The notes under the pieces were generated by a model. The model had not been told where the DNA came from, did not search any database, and worked only from the letters and a program-made list of their open reading frames with translations. From Ga0077555 sp963741565 (GTDB taxonomy: Bacteria; Pseudomonadota; Alphaproteobacteria; Rhizobiales; Hyphomicrobiaceae), in the NCBI GenBank assembly GCA_963741565.1, contig CAVUIK010000011.1, positions 22,564-86,563 of the forward strand: a DNA stretch of 64,000 nucleotides, written 5' to 3'. Shown here in pieces: positions 1-9,075 of this stretch (position 1 is its first letter; each line of letters starts with the position of its first letter). The translations under genes and the position numbers were made by a program.

Positions 1-1
1 G

Positions 2-685
2 CTTTCCGTGTCGTCGCTCGTGCAGTTCCGCGCGGCGACCACTACGAACGTCATCGACCCGGCCTTTGCGCTCAACCAGCCGGTCGATATCGCTGCCAAC
101 AACAGCCGCAATTTCGTGTTCGCCATCACACCAGCAGCAGCCTTTTCCGCCGACATCCCTCTGGTTTTCTTCTGCCAGAACCGGGCTCCGGCACCGACAC
201 AGGTTGGCTTGAACACATTTGCACTGTCTGCGAGCGCAACGGCGAAACCAGATCTCCTCACGATCGGAGCAACGCCGTCCGGCGACGGCATCGTTACGAT
301 ACCAGGTGAAATTGGTACCACCCTCTTCGCCGCGGCAGCCGTCAACATCGGCGCAGCCGGCAGCATCACGGCAACCGTAGACGACGGCGGCAGGGGTCTT
401 TCGGCCACTGTCCGGCTCTGTCTGTCCGATCCGATCACTGCCGCTTGTATCAACCCACCAGCAACCAGCATCAGTTTTTTCTCGACGCTGTACCAAACCT
501 TGACCCTTACGGTGGAGATTACGGCCACTGGCCCCATCGCATTCGATCCGGCCAATAACCGACTGTTCCTGCGCTTCAAGTCAACTGACGGCATCACACG
601 CGGCGCGACGTCCGTTGCTGTCCGCACCCATGCGGCGGACAGCACGGCCGATGCCAAAACGTCGCAAGCCAACGCCGGCCGCTGA
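2..685 (+). CDS. C-terminal part of an unidentified surface/secreted-type protein
   Basis: The frame is open from the first bases of the window, so the true start lies upstream and this is a 3' fragment of about 227 residues. The visible part is rich in Ala, Thr, Ile and Val, has short beta-strand-like stretches, few charges and only four cysteines, and has no membrane segment. This composition is typical of extracellular beta-sandwich proteins. I recognise no family. A GTG at position 8 could initiate, but nothing resembling a ribosome-binding site can be seen because the window starts there. It ends 181 bases before purL on the same strand. Confidence 0.5.
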   Translation, partial: LSVSSLVQFRAATTTNVIDPAFALNQPVDIAANNSRNFVFAITPAAAFSADIPLVFFCQNRAPAPTQVGLNTFALSASATAKPDLLTIGATPSGDGIVTIPGEIGTTLFAAAAVNIGAAGSITATVDDGGRGLSATVRLCLSDPITAACINPPATSISFFSTLYQTLTLTVEITATGPIAFDPANNRLFLRFKSTDGITRGATSVAVRTHAADSTADAKTSQANAGR

Positions 686-866
686 TTCGGCTTCCGACGA
701 GCAGTACCCAAACGGCTCTCGGGGCTGGCATGCCTGACATTCGCAGCGCTGCGCTTTCACTGTGCAATTTCTTCCATTGTATAGAACCTCAGATGCTGTA
801 CCCGCGACAAGTGGCGGCCTCCACGCTATAAGCCCGGCATCTTGCAATTCACTCCGGGCCGATCCA

Positions 867-3089
867 ATGAGCGCACCCACCTCCCACAACCAGACGATCA
901 CACCCGAGATGGTGGCCGCCCATGGCTTCAAGGGCGATGAATACGGCCGCTTACTCGATATCCTCGGCCGCGAACCCTCGTTCCTCGAACTCGGCATCTT
1001 CTCGGTCATGTGGTCCGAGCACTGCTCCTATAAGTCGACGCGGTTCTGGCTGAAGCAGCTGCCGACCACCGGCCCACAGGTGATCCAGGGGCCCGGTGAG
1101 AACGCCGGTATCGTCGATCTCGGAGATGGCGATTGCGCCGTGTTCAAGATGGAGAGCCACAACCACCCCTCTTTCATCGAGCCCTATCAGGGGGCCGCGA
1201 CCGGCGTCGGCGGCATCATGCGCGACGTCTTCACGATGGGCGCGCGCCCGATCGCCAATCTCAATGCTCTCCGCTTCGGCGATCCATCCCACTCGAAGAC
1301 GCGTCATCTCGTTTCGGGGGTGGTGCGCGGCATCGGCGGCTACGGCAATTGCGTGGGCGTCCCGACGGTTGGCGGCGAGACCAACTTCGATCCCGGTTAC
1401 AACGGCAACATTCTCGTCAACGCCATGTGCGTCGGCCTCGCCAAGGCAGACAAGATCTTCTATTCGGCCGCCAAGGGTGTGGGATTGCCCGTGGTCTACG
1501 TCGGCTCCAAAACCGGGCGCGACGGCATCCACGGCGCGACGATGGCCTCGGCCGAGTTCGACGACAAGAGCGCCGAGAAGCGCCCGACCGTTCAGGTCGG
1601 CGATCCATTCACCGAAAAACTCCTCATCGAAGCCTGCCTGGAACTTATGGCGACCGACATGGTCATCGCGATCCAAGACATGGGCGCGGCCGGCCTTACC
1701 TCCTCGACATCCGAAATGGCCGACAAGGGCGGCGTCGGCATCGAACTCAATCTCGACCACGTCCCCCAGCGCGAATCCGGCATGACCGCCTACGAGATGA
1801 TGCTCTCGGAGAGCCAGGAGCGGATGCTCATGATCCTGAAACCCGGCCGCGAAAACGACGCCGAGGCCATCTTCAAGAAGTGGGGCCTGGATTTTGCGGT
1901 CATCGGCATCACCACGGACACTGGCCGCATGATCGTCAGGCACAAGGGCATCGTCGAGGCCGATCTTCCTGTCGACAAACTCGCGAACTCAGCGCCCCAG
2001 TACGAACGGCCGTGGTTGCCGACGCCCGCCGCCAAGATCATCCTGCCGGAATGGGTGCCGGCGCCAAACACGGTCCTCGGCGCGCTGAAGACGATGATGG
2101 GCACGCATCACCTGTGCTCGCGCCGTTGGATCTGGGAGCAATACGACCACACCGTCATGGGCGACACCATCCAGCGTCCTGGCGGCGACGCCGCCGTGGT
2201 CCGCATCCATGGCACGCACAAAGCGATCGCGGTCGCGTGCGATGTGACCCCGCGCTATTGCCTCGCCGACCCCGTGATGGGCGCCAAGCAGGCCGTCGTA
2301 GAAACCTGGCGCAATCTCACCGCGGTCGGCGCCGATCCGCTTGCGATCACCGACAACATGAATTTCGGCAACCCCGAGCGTCCCTTGATCATGGGCCAGT
2401 TCGTCGGCGCCTGTCAGGGCATGACAGAAGCCTGCAACGCCCTCAAGTACCCGATCGTGTCGGGCAACTGCTCGCTCTACAACGAGACCAACGGCATCGG
2501 CATCCCGCCTACTCCCGCGATCGGGGGTGTCGGCCTCATTCCCGACCTTGACCGCACCGCCGACATCCGGCTGAAGCGCGAGGGCAATCTGCTTCTGCTG
2601 ATCGGCAACGAACAGGGCCATCTCGGTCAATCCCTCTATCAGCTCATCGAAACCGGCAAAAACGAAGGCGCGCCGCCGCCCGTCGACCTCGCCGATGAAC
2701 TCAAAGCCGGCAATGTCGTTCGTGCACTGATCCGCGAGGGCAAAGTCACCGCCGTGCACGACGTATCCGACGGCGGCCTCCTCGTCGCCATCGCCGAGAT
2801 GGCACTCTCGGGTGGGATCGGAGTCGAGCTGTTTCCCTACGAGGGCAAGCTCCCCGGCCACGCCATCTGGTTCGGCGAGGACCAGGGCCGCTATGTTCTC
2901 GCAGCGGCGCCCTCGACGGCCGAAGAAATCGCGGAACGCGCCAGATTACTGGGTCTCCCTGCCCGTATCGTTGGCCGCACCGGCGGAGCAGCGCTTGTCC
3001 TCAAAGGAGAAGCGCCGCTCCCCCTCGTCGACCTCAAGGCAACCAACGAAGCCTGGCTGCCGAACTACATGGAAGCCGAGCTGGTGTAG
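867..3089 (+). CDS. purL: Phosphoribosylformylglycinamidine synthase subunit PurL
   Basis: This is the ATP-dependent FGAM synthase large subunit of purine synthesis (fourth step, FGAR to FGAM), acting with PurS and PurQ, which are not in this window. At 740 aa it has the length of the small PurL type. Visible landmarks are HCSYKS near residue 52, the ESHNHPS nucleotide-binding motif near 95, GAATGVGGIMRD just after it, and a second AIRS-type half with SDGGL near residue 640. An in-frame GTG/ATG extension to 762 exists, but the ATG at 867 (MSAPTSHNQTITPEMV) gives the usual family N-terminus. bolA and grxD, often close to purL in alphaproteobacteria, follow here after two unrelated inserted genes. 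Confidence 0.97.
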   Translation: MSAPTSHNQTITPEMVAAHGFKGDEYGRLLDILGREPSFLELGIFSVMWSEHCSYKSTRFWLKQLPTTGPQVIQGPGENAGIVDLGDGDCAVFKMESHNHPSFIEPYQGAATGVGGIMRDVFTMGARPIANLNALRFGDPSHSKTRHLVSGVVRGIGGYGNCVGVPTVGGETNFDPGYNGNILVNAMCVGLAKADKIFYSAAKGVGLPVVYVGSKTGRDGIHGATMASAEFDDKSAEKRPTVQVGDPFTEKLLIEACLELMATDMVIAIQDMGAAGLTSSTSEMADKGGVGIELNLDHVPQRESGMTAYEMMLSESQERMLMILKPGRENDAEAIFKKWGLDFAVIGITTDTGRMIVRHKGIVEADLPVDKLANSAPQYERPWLPTPAAKIILPEWVPAPNTVLGALKTMMGTHHLCSRRWIWEQYDHTVMGDTIQRPGGDAAVVRIHGTHKAIAVACDVTPRYCLADPVMGAKQAVVETWRNLTAVGADPLAITDNMNFGNPERPLIMGQFVGACQGMTEACNALKYPIVSGNCSLYNETNGIGIPPTPAIGGVGLIPDLDRTADIRLKREGNLLLLIGNEQGHLGQSLYQLIETGKNEGAPPPVDLADELKAGNVVRALIREGKVTAVHDVSDGGLLVAIAEMALSGGIGVELFPYEGKLPGHAIWFGEDQGRYVLAAAPSTAEEIAERARLLGLPARIVGRTGGAALVLKGEAPLPLVDLKATNEAWLPNYMEAELV

Positions 3090-3252
3090 CTCCTATCCGC
3101 GCATGACCTGCACAAAGATTGACGGCGGCTCCGGTCAGTTCGCGGCAGCACCGCACCATCACAACAGAGACCGCGCGAGTCTTCGATCTCTCGATCTCTA
3201 TTTCGCATTTTGGCGCTACGGCATAATTCTACTTGCCGTGGCGGCAATCGCA

Positions 3253-4632
3253 CTATAGGGCCGGCTTGATGTTCTGATTGTGCCGAAAAAAGTTGGTCGG
3301 ATCGTATTTGGACTTGAGCTTGGATAATCGCTCGTAGTTTGCGCCGAGTGCCGTTCGCGCCTTGTCTTCGGCCTCGTCGGCCTCCATGCCGACGTGGTTG
3401 AAGTAATGCCCCGATGCCAAGGGCTCGATCCGCGCGGACAGCGACCGCGTCCAATCGATGTGCGTCCTATCCTCCGCAGGCGCGGTCCAGATTGACAGAA
3501 CCATGCACTCGAGTTTTGCGTCCCGATGAGCGAACGCCGTAGCATCATTTCGAATGCGGCGGGCCGAATTGCCCAGGCACTGAAACGCGATCATCGAGTG
3601 CTGCGAAGGTACACTTTCGAAGCCACTCAGGCACTGCTCTGCCGCTTCTACGATTTGATCCTTGAGTAGGTGTGTCTTGATGTAGTTTCGTCGGTGAGCG
3701 GCACACGGCTCATCCAGCAGGCGCTGCAATTTTGTGTATCGGATCGGTCCAGTCAGATCGACAATAGGAGTGGCGAATTTTCTGAATGGGTCGACGGCCG
3801 TTGTGCCGTCCGCCGCAGCGCCATTGTAGGCGACGATAGCACCGATCACTGGCGATCCGTCTGGCGTCTTGAGAATACCCGCAAACGTCACAAGTTCGTC
3901 CGGGCAATGCTCGAGATAATCGTTGAAGCCGGCAAAAACGGCTCTACCGCTGGAATATGGATATAGGATCATTCCTCCATACATCGCCCCGACTTCGTGC
4001 AGTTCGTACTCGAACTCGGTAACAATACCGAAATTTCCACCCCCACCACGCAATGCCCAGAATAAGTCGGAGTTCTCCTCAGCACTCGCTGTCAACAGCT
4101 TGGCGTCGGCGGTGACAATCTTGAACGAGCGGACATTGTCGCACGTCATCCCATATTTTCCACCGAGCCAGCCGAAACCGCCGCCAAGTGTCAATCCGGC
4201 AATCCCGGTATGCGAGATTGCTCCGCCGGGCGTCGCGAGGCCAAACGCTTGGGTTTGAGCGTCGAAGTCCCCCCAAGTTGTCCCAGGTTCGGCAAATGCG
4301 CGCCTGCGAACCGGGTCGACGCGAACGTTCCGCATCGACGCACAATCGATCATCAAGCCGCCGTCACACACCGCGAGTCCCGGCATGTTATGTCCGCCGC
4401 CCCGAACCGAGACGATGAGCCCCTGCTCACGTCCGAAGCGCGTTGCAGCGACGACGTCGTCGACACACGAGACCCGCACGATGATGGCGGGCCGCCGATC
4501 AACTTGCGCGTTCCAGACTTCGCGCAACTGGTCGAAACCCTGTTCTCCCGGCAATACGACTGCGCCTTTGCAGCGATTTCGGAATGCATTGACTGCGGCG
4601 GTCGGGAGGGCGGTGTCGTTCTTCAAATCCAT
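3253..4632 (-). CDS. FAD-binding oxidoreductase, berberine-bridge-enzyme-like
   Basis: The 459-aa protein has an N-terminal FAD_binding_4 (PCMH) domain and a C-terminal BBE segment ending in YDPTNFFRHNQNI. RGGGHN at residues 77-82 carries the histidine (His81) that usually bonds covalently to the 8-alpha position of FAD. GGGFGWLGGKYG near 150-161 is the second FAD-contact motif. The cysteine that gives bicovalent attachment in some members is not evident. The substrate cannot be predicted; relatives oxidise sugars, alkaloids or secondary metabolites. There is no signal peptide. It converges with purL and diverges from the serine hydrolase, separating purL from bolA, so it is probably an insertion relative to the ancestral order. 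Confidence 0.88.
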   Translation of the reverse strand: MDLKNDTALPTAAVNAFRNRCKGAVVLPGEQGFDQLREVWNAQVDRRPAIIVRVSCVDDVVAATRFGREQGLIVSVRGGGHNMPGLAVCDGGLMIDCASMRNVRVDPVRRRAFAEPGTTWGDFDAQTQAFGLATPGGAISHTGIAGLTLGGGFGWLGGKYGMTCDNVRSFKIVTADAKLLTASAEENSDLFWALRGGGGNFGIVTEFEYELHEVGAMYGGMILYPYSSGRAVFAGFNDYLEHCPDELVTFAGILKTPDGSPVIGAIVAYNGAAADGTTAVDPFRKFATPIVDLTGPIRYTKLQRLLDEPCAAHRRNYIKTHLLKDQIVEAAEQCLSGFESVPSQHSMIAFQCLGNSARRIRNDATAFAHRDAKLECMVLSIWTAPAEDRTHIDWTRSLSARIEPLASGHYFNHVGMEADEAEDKARTALGANYERLSKLKSKYDPTNFFRHNQNIKPAL

Positions 4633-4937
4633 GGCTCACCTGTATTGGGAAGCTAGATCAAAAAGAATTTCAGTGCACATTGGTCCGTTCGCGCAATAGC
4701 CCGAAGTCCGGTTGCGAACGAGTTAGGACGCAGACTAGATCATGCCTCCCTCGCTCGGACAACACTCGATCCATGAACAGGCCGTAAGGCGTAATCGGCA
4801 CTTGCCGTATTGTGCCTCGCCACTAGCACCGGTCCCTACCCAACCTTCAGGCCTCCCGCAGATCCCCTTTACCACCACTGCCCGGCTTCGCCTATGATCG
4901 CCGCGTGTATCAATCAGTGACACCGGGGCACGACAAC
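4633..4937. other. Intergenic region between divergent oxidase and serine hydrolase genes
   Basis: About 305 bases without a convincing gene. It must hold the promoters of both divergent genes and is somewhat AT-richer near 4655-4675. I see no convincing operator, hairpin or RNA gene. Confidence 0.5.
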
Positions 4938-6110
4938 ATGGCGAACACAAATGAGATCGACGGCGTCCTGAGCCGGGCCGTGGCCGACGGCCGCGTTCCG
5001 GGCGTCGTCGCCATGGCGACCGACGGGCGCGACACGATCTACGAGGGCGCCTTCGGACAGTGCACACTCGGCGGCAACGTCCCGATGACCACCGATACCG
5101 TGTTCTGGATCCACTCGATGACCAAGGCGATCACGGCCGCCTGTGTCATGCAGCTGGTCGAACTGGGCCGGATTGGCCTCGATGACGATGTCGGGCGCTG
5201 GGTACCCGCCCTGGCCAAGCCCCGGGTGCACGAGGGCTTCGATCGGGAAGGCAAGCCGAAGCTCCGGCCCGCCCGCCATGCCATCACGCTCCGCCTGCTG
5301 CTCACACATACGGCAGGCTTCGTCTATGATACCTGGAATGAGCGGCAACTGGCCTATGTCCAGCACACCAAGATTCCGCGCGTCGCCACGTTCCAGAAAC
5401 CCGAGGCTTGCCTGCCACTCGATTTCGAGCCCGGCGAACGCTGGGAGTATGGCGTCGGCATCGACTGGGCGGGCAAGGTTTTGGAAGCCATCACGGGCGA
5501 AACCCTTGACGCCACCATGCAGAAAACCGTGCTGCAACCGCTCGGCATGACATCGACCGGCTATTCGCTGCGCCCCGAGATCCGCGGGCGGCTCGCTGGG
5601 GTCCATCAACGCCATCCCGACGGGAGGCTGGAGGCTACCTCCTTCGATCCGCCCCAGCGGCCCGAGGATTTTCTCGGCGGCGGGGGACTTTACGGCACGT
5701 CAGGAGACTACATCCGCTTCATCCGGATGATGCTGAACGGCGGCGCGCTCGACGGCGTACGCGTTTTGAAGCCTGAGACAGTCGCCCTGATGGGCCAGAA
5801 CCACATCGACGATCTCGAGGCCGGCGTGCTCAAAACCGCGCGCCCCACGATGTCCTTCGATGCCAACTTCTTCCCTGGCATGAGCCAACGCTGGGGCCTT
5901 TCGTTCCTGATCAATACACAGGACGTTCCCGGCCGCCGTCGGGCGGGCAGCCTCTGCTGGGCCGGCTTGCGGAACACCTATTTCTGGATCGACCCCAAGT
6001 CCGGCGTCGGCGGCACCATTATGACGCAGATTCTGCCGTTCGCGGATCCGACCGCCGTTGGCCTCTATGAGGCCTATGAAAGCGAGGTCTACCGCCTGGC
6101 CGCGACTTGA
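4938..6110 (+). CDS. Serine hydrolase, beta-lactamase/EstB (class C-like) family
   Basis: This 390-aa protein is of the Beta-lactamase (PF00144-type) family, whose members act as esterases, D-aminopeptidases or lactamases. The SxxK nucleophile motif is Ser60-Met-Thr-Lys63 in IHSMTKA. Tyr171 in RWEYGVG is the probable general base (YxN-like, here YGV). LGMTSTGYS and GGGGLYGTSGDYIRF are typical family stretches. No signal peptide is visible, so a cytoplasmic esterase is more likely than a periplasmic beta-lactamase. A GTG extension to 4905 is possible; the ATG at 4938 was preferred for its better family fit. It lies upstream of bolA, about 100 bases away. Confidence 0.87.
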   Translation: MANTNEIDGVLSRAVADGRVPGVVAMATDGRDTIYEGAFGQCTLGGNVPMTTDTVFWIHSMTKAITAACVMQLVELGRIGLDDDVGRWVPALAKPRVHEGFDREGKPKLRPARHAITLRLLLTHTAGFVYDTWNERQLAYVQHTKIPRVATFQKPEACLPLDFEPGERWEYGVGIDWAGKVLEAITGETLDATMQKTVLQPLGMTSTGYSLRPEIRGRLAGVHQRHPDGRLEATSFDPPQRPEDFLGGGGLYGTSGDYIRFIRMMLNGGALDGVRVLKPETVALMGQNHIDDLEAGVLKTARPTMSFDANFFPGMSQRWGLSFLINTQDVPGRRRAGSLCWAGLRNTYFWIDPKSGVGGTIMTQILPFADPTAVGLYEAYESEVYRLAAT

Positions 6111-6211
6111 GAGCCTGGGTTTCGCCATTCACCCAACAACACGCGACACCGCCGCGACCGGCACCGATCTGCTATGATCGCCGCCAAATTGTTTAACGAG
6201 GAGCCCTCAGA

Positions 6212-6448
6212 ATGCCGATGGACGCCAAGGAGATCGAGCGCCTGATCAAGGCGAAGTTTCCAGACGCTACGATCGAGATCAAGGATCTCGCCGGCGACGG
6301 CGATCATTACGCCGCCCACGTGATCTCTGCTGCCTTCAAGGGCAAGACCCGGGTGATGCAGCACAAGATGGTCTATGACGCGCTGGACGGCCGGATGGGC
6401 GGCGTATTGCATGCGCTGGCTCTCTCCACCTCCCCGCCAAAGGATTGA
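6212..6448 (+). CDS. bolA: BolA family protein
   Basis: The 78-aa protein has the BolA fold: an N-terminal helix (EIERLIKAKFPDATIEI), the loop GDGDHYAAHVIS with the conserved histidine, and GKTRVMQHKMVYDAL, the conserved nucleic-acid/partner surface. BolA proteins form a [2Fe-2S]-bridged heterodimer with CGFS-type monothiol glutaredoxins, and grxD lies 536 bases downstream. An AGGAG sequence sits just ahead of the ATG. The start MPMDAKE has a second ATG two codons in. The usual bolA-grxD adjacency is interrupted here by one orphan gene. Confidence 0.95.
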   Translation: MPMDAKEIERLIKAKFPDATIEIKDLAGDGDHYAAHVISAAFKGKTRVMQHKMVYDALDGRMGGVLHALALSTSPPKD

Positions 6449-6463
6449 CCAGGAGCAGAGCCC

Positions 6464-6955
6464 ATGCCCAGTCCGACATGGGATCATATGGCCTATGTCA
6501 AACCCGGCCAGACATTTGGTCTGGATTGGCTGGAGACATTCATGCGGTCATTGCCGGATCTTGGCGGTGCGACGGTCCGGCGCGACAATTGCGGCACCTT
6601 GTTCGGGATGAGGATGCCGACAATCGCCGATCGCGCCAAGGCGCGGCTGACGGGGCGGTCGTCTTGGATCGACGATACCGTGCGGCTGTTCGAGACACCG
6701 GCGCTGGCTATCGAAAAATCGGGTGTCGTCCTGGTCGCAAACCATTCGAACCATGGGCACGTGGCGGCAGAAGCGGCAGAGTTGTCAGATAGTGACGGCC
6801 TCGACATGACGGGCGTGGTCGCCAGATTCGAGTTCAGCGGCTTGGACCGGGAACTTGTCCTCGCCGTACCCTATACCCACATCATGAACGCACTTCACGA
6901 GACCGGTCACTTCGTCCTATATTCCGATCAAACTGGCCTATGGGAGCCGATTTAG
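6464..6955 (+). CDS. Hypothetical protein inserted between bolA and grxD
   Basis: A 163-aa soluble protein that I do not recognise. GGAG precedes the ATG by eight bases. It starts 15 bases after bolA and ends 29 bases before grxD, so it is almost certainly co-transcribed with both. It has two cysteines at most, a central basic helix (IADRAKARLTGR) and a C-terminal alpha/beta segment (GLDRELVLAVPYTHIMNALHE). There is no signal peptide or membrane span. Codon use matches its neighbours. Position suggests a link to Fe-S trafficking, but this is inference from gene order only. Confidence 0.75.
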   Translation: MPSPTWDHMAYVKPGQTFGLDWLETFMRSLPDLGGATVRRDNCGTLFGMRMPTIADRAKARLTGRSSWIDDTVRLFETPALAIEKSGVVLVANHSNHGHVAAEAAELSDSDGLDMTGVVARFEFSGLDRELVLAVPYTHIMNALHETGHFVLYSDQTGLWEPI

Positions 6956-6984
6956 CGCCCTTCCCCATTCCACTGGAGACCAAC

Positions 6985-7335
6985 ATGAGCCAACAGACCG
7001 TCCACGACCACATCCGCAAGCTCGTTTCAGACAACGAAGTGGTGCTCTTCATGAAGGGCACCAAAAACATGGCGCAGTGCGGCTTCTCGCATCAGGTCGA
7101 TACGATCCTCCAGCACCTCGGCGTCGACTACAAGCCGGTGAACGTGCTCGAGAGCATGGAGATTCGCGAAGGCATCAAGGCCTTTACCAACTGGCCGACC
7201 ATCCCTCAGCTCTACGTCAAGGGCGAGTTCGTCGGCGGCTGCGACATCATCAAGGAGATGTTCCAGGCCGGCGAGTTGCAAGACCTCCTGGCCGACAAGG
7301 GAGTCAAGCACGCCCCCAAGACCATGACGGCCTGA
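6985..7335 (+). CDS. grxD: Monothiol glutaredoxin, Grx4/GrxD family
   Basis: At 116 aa this has the usual single-domain length. The active site is Cys32-Gly-Phe-Ser35 (QCGFSHQ), preceded by the glutathione-contact lysine in FMKGTK. WPTIPQLYVKGEFVGGCDI is the conserved cis-proline and GSH-binding region. CGFS glutaredoxins bind a bridging [2Fe-2S] cluster and deliver it to targets, often with BolA, which is encoded upstream. The ATG at 6985 with GGAG at about 6975 fits better than the in-frame ATG at 6940, which overlaps the previous gene. Confidence 0.96.
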   Translation: MSQQTVHDHIRKLVSDNEVVLFMKGTKNMAQCGFSHQVDTILQHLGVDYKPVNVLESMEIREGIKAFTNWPTIPQLYVKGEFVGGCDIIKEMFQAGELQDLLADKGVKHAPKTMTA

Positions 7336-7434
7336 GGCCCGCCATCCCTGCCATCTTCCCGCCGTTTGTCGGCGGCCAATCATGGCGACCGGCCCCGGCG
7401 GAGCAATCCGCGGGGCCGAGATGGAGCGGGGAGC

Positions 7435-8529
7435 ATGCTGAGAAAGACCGACGATGATCGGGAGCCCGAGTCGGTACCGCCGCAGCGGTCGCTCGGTGGC
7501 CGGCGCTTCCTCCTGTCGCTTGCCATCATCGGGGCTTCGATCTCTCTCGCCCTGGGAGTGAGCCTACCTTCGATCAAGCTCACCAAATTTTATTTCTTTT
7601 CGACTGAGTATTCGCTGATCACGACCGTTCTCACCCTTGTGCAACGCAATCAGATTTTTCTCGGCAGCCTCGTCTTCATTTTCTCGATCCTGCTCCCGGT
7701 CTTCAAGATCCTCTACCTGATCATGCTGACCACGATGACGCCGGAGACGCTGATGCGTCAGTACCGGCGGCTGCGAACGCTCGAATGGCTCGGCAAATGG
7801 TCGATGCACGATGTGCTTGTGCTGGCCTTGATGATCTTCTTCATCAAGAGCCAAGGCATCTATGATGCGACCAGCCTCTCTGGCGTCTACTTCTTTACGC
7901 TCGCGGTTGTGTTTATGATTCTTGCCTACGCGTGGCTCAACATCTTCTCGCTCAATGCGGTGAAGGCGCAGACCGAGCGCATCGAGGCGGCGGCTGCCGC
8001 CAGTCGCAGGCCGTCGGCATTGCGCAACTTTCTGCTGGCGCTGTTCATTCTAACCGCCGCGATCTGCTTTGCCCTTGGCATCATCCTGCCGTCGATCCGC
8101 TTCACCACGATCTACGTCTGGACAAACGAGCACTCCATCGGCACGATCATCTGGGCGCTCTACACCAACCAGGAGTACTTCCTCTGCGGCGTGATCGCGG
8201 TGTTCTCGGTGGTCTTCCCCTTCCTCAAATTGCTCTACCTGCTGACGTTGTGCCTCTCGCCGAACGTGTCTTCCGACTTCCGCCAGAAGTCGATCTCTGC
8301 GATGGAGTGGCTCGGCCGCTATTCTATGACCGATGTCATGGTACTGGCGCTGATCATCTTCTACATGAACTCATCTGGATACACGGAGGCTAAGGTGCTG
8401 CCGGGCGTCTACTGCTTCGCGGCCTCCGCCCTGATGACGATGTTCGCCTACGGGTGGGCCAATGCCGGTAGCCCGCCACATGTCACTCACCGCGACATGA
8501 CGGTCGCTAGCTTCCCACTCCGCCAATGA
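7435..8529 (+). CDS. Paraquat-inducible protein A (PqiA)-like membrane protein, tandem domains
   Basis: The 364-aa integral membrane protein contains two similar halves. Each has a first transmembrane helix followed by LGVSLPSIK / LGIILPSIR, a second helix (IFSILLPVFKILYL / VFSVVFPFLKLLYL), the signature EWLGKWSMHDVLVLAL / EWLGRYSMTDVMVLAL, then another helix. This is the PqiA arrangement; PqiA works with MCE proteins (PqiB/PqiC) in lipid transport across the envelope, but no MCE gene is near. The cytoplasmic zinc-ribbon cysteines of E. coli PqiA are absent. The ATG at 7435 follows CGGGGAGC; an upstream in-frame ATG at 7366 is less likely. Its stop overlaps trmO by four bases. Confidence 0.88.
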   Translation: MLRKTDDDREPESVPPQRSLGGRRFLLSLAIIGASISLALGVSLPSIKLTKFYFFSTEYSLITTVLTLVQRNQIFLGSLVFIFSILLPVFKILYLIMLTTMTPETLMRQYRRLRTLEWLGKWSMHDVLVLALMIFFIKSQGIYDATSLSGVYFFTLAVVFMILAYAWLNIFSLNAVKAQTERIEAAAAASRRPSALRNFLLALFILTAAICFALGIILPSIRFTTIYVWTNEHSIGTIIWALYTNQEYFLCGVIAVFSVVFPFLKLLYLLTLCLSPNVSSDFRQKSISAMEWLGRYSMTDVMVLALIIFYMNSSGYTEAKVLPGVYCFAASALMTMFAYGWANAGSPPHVTHRDMTVASFPLRQ

Positions 8530-9038
8530 CGCGAGGATCGATGTCTCGAGATGGCGACCGTCCCGGTGATGTGCACGTTGTCGGCGCCCCCGACGCCGCG
8601 TTGCCCGGCGCGGGGCTGGTCTTCATCGGACATGTGCGCACCGCCAATCCGGACATTGCCGCAACCCCGAAGAACCCGACAAAGGCCCGCGCAGCGGGTG
8701 GCCGGTCTCTGATCGAGATCGCGCCCCCCTTTCGGCTGGGGCTCGAAGGCCTTGCCGCCTACTCGCACGTCATCGTGCTCTGCTGGCTGCATGCCGCACG
8801 TCGCGACCTCATCCAGATCACGCGTCCAGCAGATGCGAGGCCAAAGGGCGTCTTCGCACTCCGCTCACCCGTGCGTCCCAATCCGATCTCGCTCTCCGTC
8901 GTGCGAATCATCACAGTCGACGTCGCTGCCGGCACGATCGAGACCGACGCCATCGACCTGCTCGATGGAACACCAATCGTTGATCTCAAGCCCTATCGAC
9001 CAGGCATTGATGCGATCCCCGATGCCGTCGTACCCTAA
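8526..9038 (+). CDS. trmO: TrmO-type tRNA (t6A37) N6-methyltransferase, TsaA/YaeB family
   Basis: The 170-aa protein matches the TrmO beta-barrel domain: GHVRT near the N-terminus, GLEGLAAYSHVIVLCWLH, RRDLIQ, then GVFALRSPVRPNPISLSVV, the diagnostic SAM-binding/substrate loop, and DLKPY near the end. TrmO methylates threonylcarbamoyl-adenosine at position 37 of ANN-decoding tRNAs using SAM. It lacks the extra C-terminal domain of the E. coli enzyme, as many alphaproteobacterial forms do. The start ATG overlaps the pqiA-like stop as ATGA, implying coupled translation; a second ATG at 8541 is an alternative start. Confidence 0.88.
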   Translation: MTRGSMSRDGDRPGDVHVVGAPDAALPGAGLVFIGHVRTANPDIAATPKNPTKARAAGGRSLIEIAPPFRLGLEGLAAYSHVIVLCWLHAARRDLIQITRPADARPKGVFALRSPVRPNPISLSVVRIITVDVAAGTIETDAIDLLDGTPIVDLKPYRPGIDAIPDAVVP

Positions 9039-9075
9039 GGGCGACGACCCTGCCCCCAGCACCTGGAGTATCCCC

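Noticed and set aside
951..2861. Long minus-strand frames opposite purL
   Set aside because: His/Asp/Gly-rich shadow translations typical of high-GC coding DNA; purL itself is unambiguous.
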